Shown piece after piece: positions 9,383-13,186 of a stretch of 13,186 bases of DNA. The translations under genes and the position numbers were made by a program. Source of the DNA: Dictyocoela muelleri (Eukaryota > Microsporidia); the NCBI GenBank assembly GCA_016256075.1, contig SDVU01000462.1, positions 1 to 13,186 of the forward strand, written 5' to 3'. The notes beneath the pieces were generated by a model that saw only the letters and a program-made list of their open reading frames with translations, was not told the DNA's origin and searched no databases. The stretch's first letter is position 1, and each line of letters starts with the position of its first letter.

Positions 9383-10508
9383 ATGGGAAACCTGATAAGA
9401 GAAAGAGTTGATTACTTTAGTTGCATCGCATTCAAAGAAGCAGTTAAAGAACCAGCTAAAATAACAAATACTGGAAATGTTTCAAGGCTTGTTAATCACT
9501 TTGAAAGGATTTGTTTTGAAGGTAAATGTAAAGCACTTAATAACATTTCAATCTGTGATAAAAATAGACCAATTGTTAATACTGATGATCTTTATAAAAG
9601 TTAAAGGGGAATGAAATTAATAATGAAGGTAAAAATGATAATAAAAAAGATAAATCTGATAATGAAAAAAATATCTTTGAGAAAAAATTTAAACAAGAAC
9701 TGGGCGGTTCTATTGTTGAAAATTTTATCATAAAATTATGAATGATGCTGATGATAAAAAAGAAAAGCCTCTTGAACATTCTAATAATAATGAAATCTTG
9801 AAAAGTAAAATTATTAAAAATCAAACGATTGAATTTCAAATGGTTAACCCTGAGTATTTAAATAAAAAATTATCAGGAAATAGTTATTTTGAACATGATG
9901 ATGTAGAGTTAAATTTTATAACAAACAATTATAAATTATCAGGATCAAAAAATTTGGCTAAAGATGATTCTGGGTGTTTTGGCGATTTAACAGAAGATAA
10001 TTTGAATGAGAGTGATTTGATTGGTGTTAATTTGAGTGATAAAGATGTAAAAAACGAGAATTGGACTTGGGATAATTTAGGGGATAATGATTTAGTTGAT
10101 CAAGATTTGGCAATTGAAGATTTGGATGATCAAGATTTGACAATTGATGATTGCCAAATTGAAGCTTGGGAGATTGATGATTCAAAAATTGAAATTTATT
10201 TGAAAATTGAAGATTCGACTGGAGATGATGTATCGGTTGAAGAATACATTGATATGCCCGACCATCTTCTTCAAAATTATGATGATGGTAAAATTGAATC
10301 TGCCAGTATAAAAAATGAAAATGATGGTGAAAATGAGTATTACGTTGAGAAAACTTCAGATGATAAAATTAATAAAAATAAAAATATCAGGGCCACAATT
10401 GATATGACCAAAACAGTTGTATTAAATGTTTATGATCCACATTATCCATGTGAAGATGTAAAAAAATTTATTGAATTAAATGGATCTCCATGGAAGGATA
10501 AAAAATAA
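9383..10508 (+). CDS. Acidic protein gene with pentapeptide-like repeat; split over three frames
   Basis: I do not recognise this gene. The start at 9383 (MGNLIRERVDYFSC...) has G after the ATG (CCCATGG) and opens a 73-codon frame ending at 9604. A second frame, open from 9598 to 9741 and Asn/Lys/Asp-rich with no ATG near its start, bridges to a third frame. The third frame has its ATG at 9738 and runs 256 codons to the stop at 10506-10508. Composition is continuous across all three, and each step is a shift of the same sense, near A-rich runs. One gene with two small indels, or two homopolymer errors in the assembly, explains this better than three genes. In the third part, residues 83-139 hold twelve consecutive (D/N)-hydrophobic pairs exactly five residues apart. 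The rest is highly acidic, ending in VYDPHYPCEDVKKF. There is no signal peptide or membrane segment. Function unknown; cytosolic or nuclear by default. An intron model was considered, but no convincing splice sites restore the frame. Confidence 0.65.
9984..10154 (+). repeat. Coding 15-bp periodic repeat ((D/N)Lxxx units)
   Basis: Twelve units of 15 bp encode residues 83-139 of the third frame. The hydrophobic positions are L84, L89, L94, L99, V104, W109, L114, L119, L124, L129, L134 and C139, each preceded by Asp or Asn. The register then fades (W144, S149, Y154). A recent 30-bp duplication is visible within it: GATCAAGATTTG at 10098-10109 and again at 10128-10139. Confidence 0.85.
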
Positions 10509-10833
10509 TAAATCTGTTGTAAATCTTTTTTAATCATCAAATTTTATATTTTTTAATTCTTTATAATTTTATTTTAGAGTTATTCTATGTCTATCAGATC
10601 TAGTTAGTTTTGTTTTTTATTTCTTTTATAAATATATTTCTACCAGATGGACAGTTACTTTTAAATGATTGTTTGTGTTGGATTTGTACTGATGATAATT
10701 ATTAGAAATGATGGGCTTTTTATTTTCTTTAAATTATTTTAAAATCATATCAAAGAACTTAATGTGGATGATATGTTGTTAATATTAGAGTAAAATTTTT
10801 CTTTCAAATAATTTTAATCAGAGTAAAATAAAA
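10509..10833. other. 3' flank of the acidic-protein gene
   Basis: A/T-rich, no frame. AATAAA overlaps the stop codon (10507-10512) but is too close to it to be a confident polyadenylation signal. Nothing else is recognised. Confidence 0.5.
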
Positions 10834-11125
10834 ATCTGATTAATACTTGATCTAATATGACAATAAAACATGAAGGACTCTCTTAGCTGTGGGGATGAGT
10901 GCGGCGACGCATCTCGGCAAAAAGTAGTGAAAAATAAAAATTCATGAAAAGCCTATAATTACCTGTATCCTGCTGAGTCATAGATAAAACGAAAATTGCG
11001 TATACAGCTGGGCTTCTGGGAATATTATGAAGTGATGTATTATTGGTGCACCAAGAATCAAAGGTCAGCGACCATGTTAGGAGACAACTCTTTGGGTTGG
11101 CAGCTATGGATGTAGCCAACATGTA
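10834..11125 (+). repeat. Dispersed SINE-like repeat, copy C
   Basis: The most complete copy of the dispersed repeat. It runs from TGATTAATACTTGATC through CTCTCTTAGCTGTGGGGATGAG, ATTACCTGTATCCTG, GCGTATACAGCTGGGCTTC and GGGTTGGCAGCTATGG to CATGTAATGTATA. Compared with copy B (inverted), homology begins at about 10834. Compared with copy A, it shares the last 140 bp or so. An antisense open frame of 79 codons crosses it, but the other copies do not preserve that frame, so it is not taken as a gene. Confidence 0.8.
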
Positions 11126-11599
11126 ATGTATATATATAATGTAAATATTACAAATTTATTAATATTCGGATATAAGGACCGGTAAATTTTTTTAGTAAAT
11201 GTTCGGGACTGTGGATATCCAATGTCCATGAGTGTCCACTTTAAAATTTTAATAATAAAATCGATTTGAAATAATTTAAAAATTTAAATCATTTTAAAAT
11301 ATTTTTTTAATTTTTTTTAACAATTATAATTTGGTCGTTACATCGCATGTGTGTTTATTTTTTATTAAATTGCTAAATTCGTAATAATATTAAATTTATA
11401 AATTCATAATATTTTAAATAAAGAATTTCGCTTTTCCACACTGTAGTCGCCAAAATGAATCTTTTACAATTTTAAAACAAATTTAGCCCTTATTTTTAAC
11501 TTCAGGGCAACTGGAGTGTAGTAGCGGCAAGAATTTTAAAATCTAAAACCAAATTATAAGGATTTTTTAATTAATTCGGGGTAGATCACGCGTTAAGGC
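11126..11599. other. A/T-rich sequence with a few GC-richer words
   Basis: No coding frame. GGGACTGTGGATATCC and GAGTGTCCACT near 11203-11242, and two loosely similar words (ACTGTAGTCGCC near 11443 and GTGTAGTAGCGG near 11515), could be remnants of element ends. No pairing or target duplication was found. Confidence 0.45.
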
Positions 11600-12450
11600 A
11601 TTAGTTATAATAATATTTTTCATATATCATTCGATCTTATAGTTGAATTACAAATATTATTGTACCTTATAATTGTATTAACAGTAGTATCTAAATAATC
11701 ATACAAAGTCACTCCTATTGCAGTTCTATTGTTATCTAATTGAACTCTTCTTATTACTTTTTGCCCAATAAACTTTGGTATTGTATCATTATGGCACATA
11801 CTTTTTTCGGTTCTACAACGGGTTAGTCACCACCTTCAAAAATTAGTAAATCTCAATTGGTAAGAGGTGAGAACATGATTCTTATTCTAAATAAACTCTA
11901 AAAGATGAGATAAATTTTTATATGATAAAATATTAATGTCAGCTTCTTTATATCTTAATTTGGTAAAAATGCTGCGAATTGCATTTTTTACCAAATTAAG
12001 ATATAAAGAAGCTGACATTAATATTTTATCATATAAAAATTTATCTCATCTTTTAGAGCTTATTTGAAATAAGAATCATGTTCTCACCTCTTACCAATTG
12101 AGATTTACTAATTTTTGAATGTGGTGACTAACCCGTTGTAGAACCCTTTTTTCCACACTTTTTTCTTTAGCAATATCACTATTATAAATTGCCATAGATC
12201 TAATATTATCTATTTCGTTTAAATTTCAATCATTATAAATGAAATTTTCATCTATATCAATATTTTAAAGACTATAAAATTCTATATCCGATATATTGTT
12301 GTCCAAGTCTTCAATGCTATAATGCCTTTCTAAGCAATCATGAACACTACGACCGAACATTAATTCGAAGGCGAATGTCTTGTTGTTTCATCTAAAAAAC
12401 AATTATATGAATAAATGAATTCTTCATACACACGAGTCCATCTACCAGAA
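11600..12450 (-). mobile_element. Broken retroviral-type integrase fossil (LTR/Ty3-like)
   Basis: On the minus strand this region is a fragment of a retroviral-type (rve) integrase. The clearest part is the end of the integrase core at about 12350-12430, with sequence of the kind found in Ty3/gypsy-like LTR elements, followed by a less conserved tail. It is broken, with several breaks, and no long terminal repeats or reverse transcriptase are visible in the window. Foldback MITE 4 lies inside it (11809-12145) and is younger than it. A Polinton-type integrase cannot be excluded from so short a piece. Confidence 0.5.
11809..12145. mobile_element. Foldback MITE 4 (GGTTCTAC termini), inserted in integrase fossil
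   Basis: Palindrome with arms 11809-11972 and 11981-12145 and spacer TGCGAATT. The arms differ at only about five of 164 positions, the most similar pair in the window, so this is probably the youngest insertion. It begins GGTTCTACAACGGGTTAG and is flanked by an exact 8-bp target duplication, CTTTTTTC, at 11801-11808 and 12146-12153. It interrupts the older integrase fossil. No coding capacity. Confidence 0.93.
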
Positions 12451-13084
12451 ATAGTATGTCCCACGCGCAGCGCGGAACCTGTGCGCACTGCGAAAACTTT
12501 CTATTATTAAAACTTATTTCTTGAGAATTTTTTATATATTGATTTTTTATTAACATATTAATTTTTATTAATTTTATTTTAGAAAATTTTGTTTACAGTG
12601 GGAGTTGAACCTCTAGTTATTATTAATATAATTCAACCTAATCTCTAGGCAAATAAAACATAATTATATATTTACTGATCATTAATTATGTATTTTTGTA
12701 AAATAACATATTTTGTAATAACTGTATTTTTTAAAAAAAAGTAATTAAATCTTGTCAATACGGCAGGGAAAAATTTGTCTGTGGCAAATTTTTGCCAGCA
12801 AAATTTTTTTTGAAAAAAAGACACTTATGACAAACAAAAAAAATATTTCATTCATATTACATTGAAAAAAAATGTATTATAAATAAAATATGTTCACAAA
12901 GAATGAATTATATTACAGCTTTTATAGTTATGGGTGTTATTTATTCTCATGTCAGGATAGAATACATTTATAAATAAAAGGTGATCTTATACTCTGGTTC
13001 ACACTTTGTTTTTATCATATTAATATAATCTCACTCACGAATATTTTAAATAGATAAGAGAGTTAATTAGAAAAAGCGAATATT
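12451..13084. other. A/T-rich sequence with one CGC-rich motif
   Basis: It begins with a GC-rich block (12461-12490) containing GCGCAGCGCG and GTGCGCACTGCG, the first of which also occurs at 4761-4770. The remainder is A/T-rich with no coding frame. GTTCACACTTTG near 13000-13011 matches the core of the Tc1-like iterons and may be a stray terminus of a related element. Confidence 0.45.
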
Positions 13085-13186
13085 AACAATTTAACAATTT
13101 AACAATTTAACAATTTAACAATTTAACAATTTAACAATTTAACAATTTAACAATTTAACAATTTAACAATTTAACAATTTAACAAT
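13085..13186 (+). repeat. (AACAATTT)n octamer tandem array, reaches window end
   Basis: About 12.75 perfect head-to-tail copies of AACAATTT with no mismatches, running off the end of the window. Perfect identity means recent expansion. It does not resemble a TTAGGG-type telomere repeat. An assembly edge within a microsatellite is likely. Confidence 0.95.

Noticed and set aside
9576-9839. 87-codon minus-strand frame rich in Phe and Ile
   Set aside because: It is the antisense of the Lys/Asn/Asp-rich coding stretch of the acidic-protein gene, which naturally yields Phe/Ile-rich open frames.
9383-10508. Spliced gene with introns removing the frame changes
   Set aside because: A donor-like GTAAAT at about 9521 exists, but no acceptor gives a frame-restoring intron without discarding the clearly coding-like middle stretch.
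10883-11122. 79-codon minus-strand frame
   Set aside because: It lies antisense in copy C of the dispersed repeat and is not conserved in copies A and B.
12594-12665. tRNA-like sequence on the minus strand (GGTTCAACTCCCAC with a CCTA/TAGG D-stem)
   Set aside because: The T stem forms only two pairs, the acceptor stem about four, and no anticodon stem can be drawn, so a functional tRNA or SINE head is not supported.
13085-13186. Telomere repeat
   Set aside because: AACAATTT does not resemble TTAGGG-type telomere repeats, and no subtelomeric gene is seen.

Overview
The window is very AT-rich and gene-poor. It is packed with old mobile-element debris: a decayed Tc1/mariner-type element, a decayed MULE, foldback MITEs, a SINE-like dispersed repeat, a broken retroelement integrase, and short tandem arrays. 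Transposase families of this kind, a Lys/Asn/Asp-rich host protein, introns and bacterial signals not being visible, and CGC-rich motifs embedded in A/T sequence suggest a nuclear genome of a repeat-rich, AT-rich eukaryote. An arbuscular mycorrhizal fungus (Glomeromycotina, Rhizophagus-like) is my best guess. That is inferred from style and not proven; other AT-rich protists or fungi remain possible.

Layout. Positions 1-142 hold the tail of a roughly 290-bp dispersed repeat. About 143-1970 is a Tc1/mariner-like element whose ends carry iterated 21-bp units and whose transposase relic lies on the minus strand. Positions 1985-3841 hold a MULE with a FLYWCH-type zinc finger and DDE core; its imperfect terminal inverted repeats are bracketed by 156-bp direct repeats. 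3842-5750 is mostly featureless, with a CGC-motif block near 4520-4780. 5751-6050 is a second copy of the dispersed repeat, inverted, with a degenerate tRNA-like sequence next to it. 6806-8675 holds three foldback elements (MITEs) and a 13-bp tandem array. 9383-10508 is the only convincing host gene: an acidic protein with a five-residue (D/N)-hydrophobic repeat, spread over three overlapping frames. 10834-11125 is a third copy of the dispersed repeat. About 11600-12450 is a broken retroviral-type integrase fossil, split by a fourth foldback element. The window ends inside an (AACAATTT)n array.

No operon-like or pathway logic links these parts. The most notable observations are (i) four foldback elements with unrelated interiors that share GGTWCT termini and 8-bp target-site duplications, two exact and two near-exact, and (ii) the pentapeptide-like repeat in the acidic protein. 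I did not find a convincing new multi-gene system.
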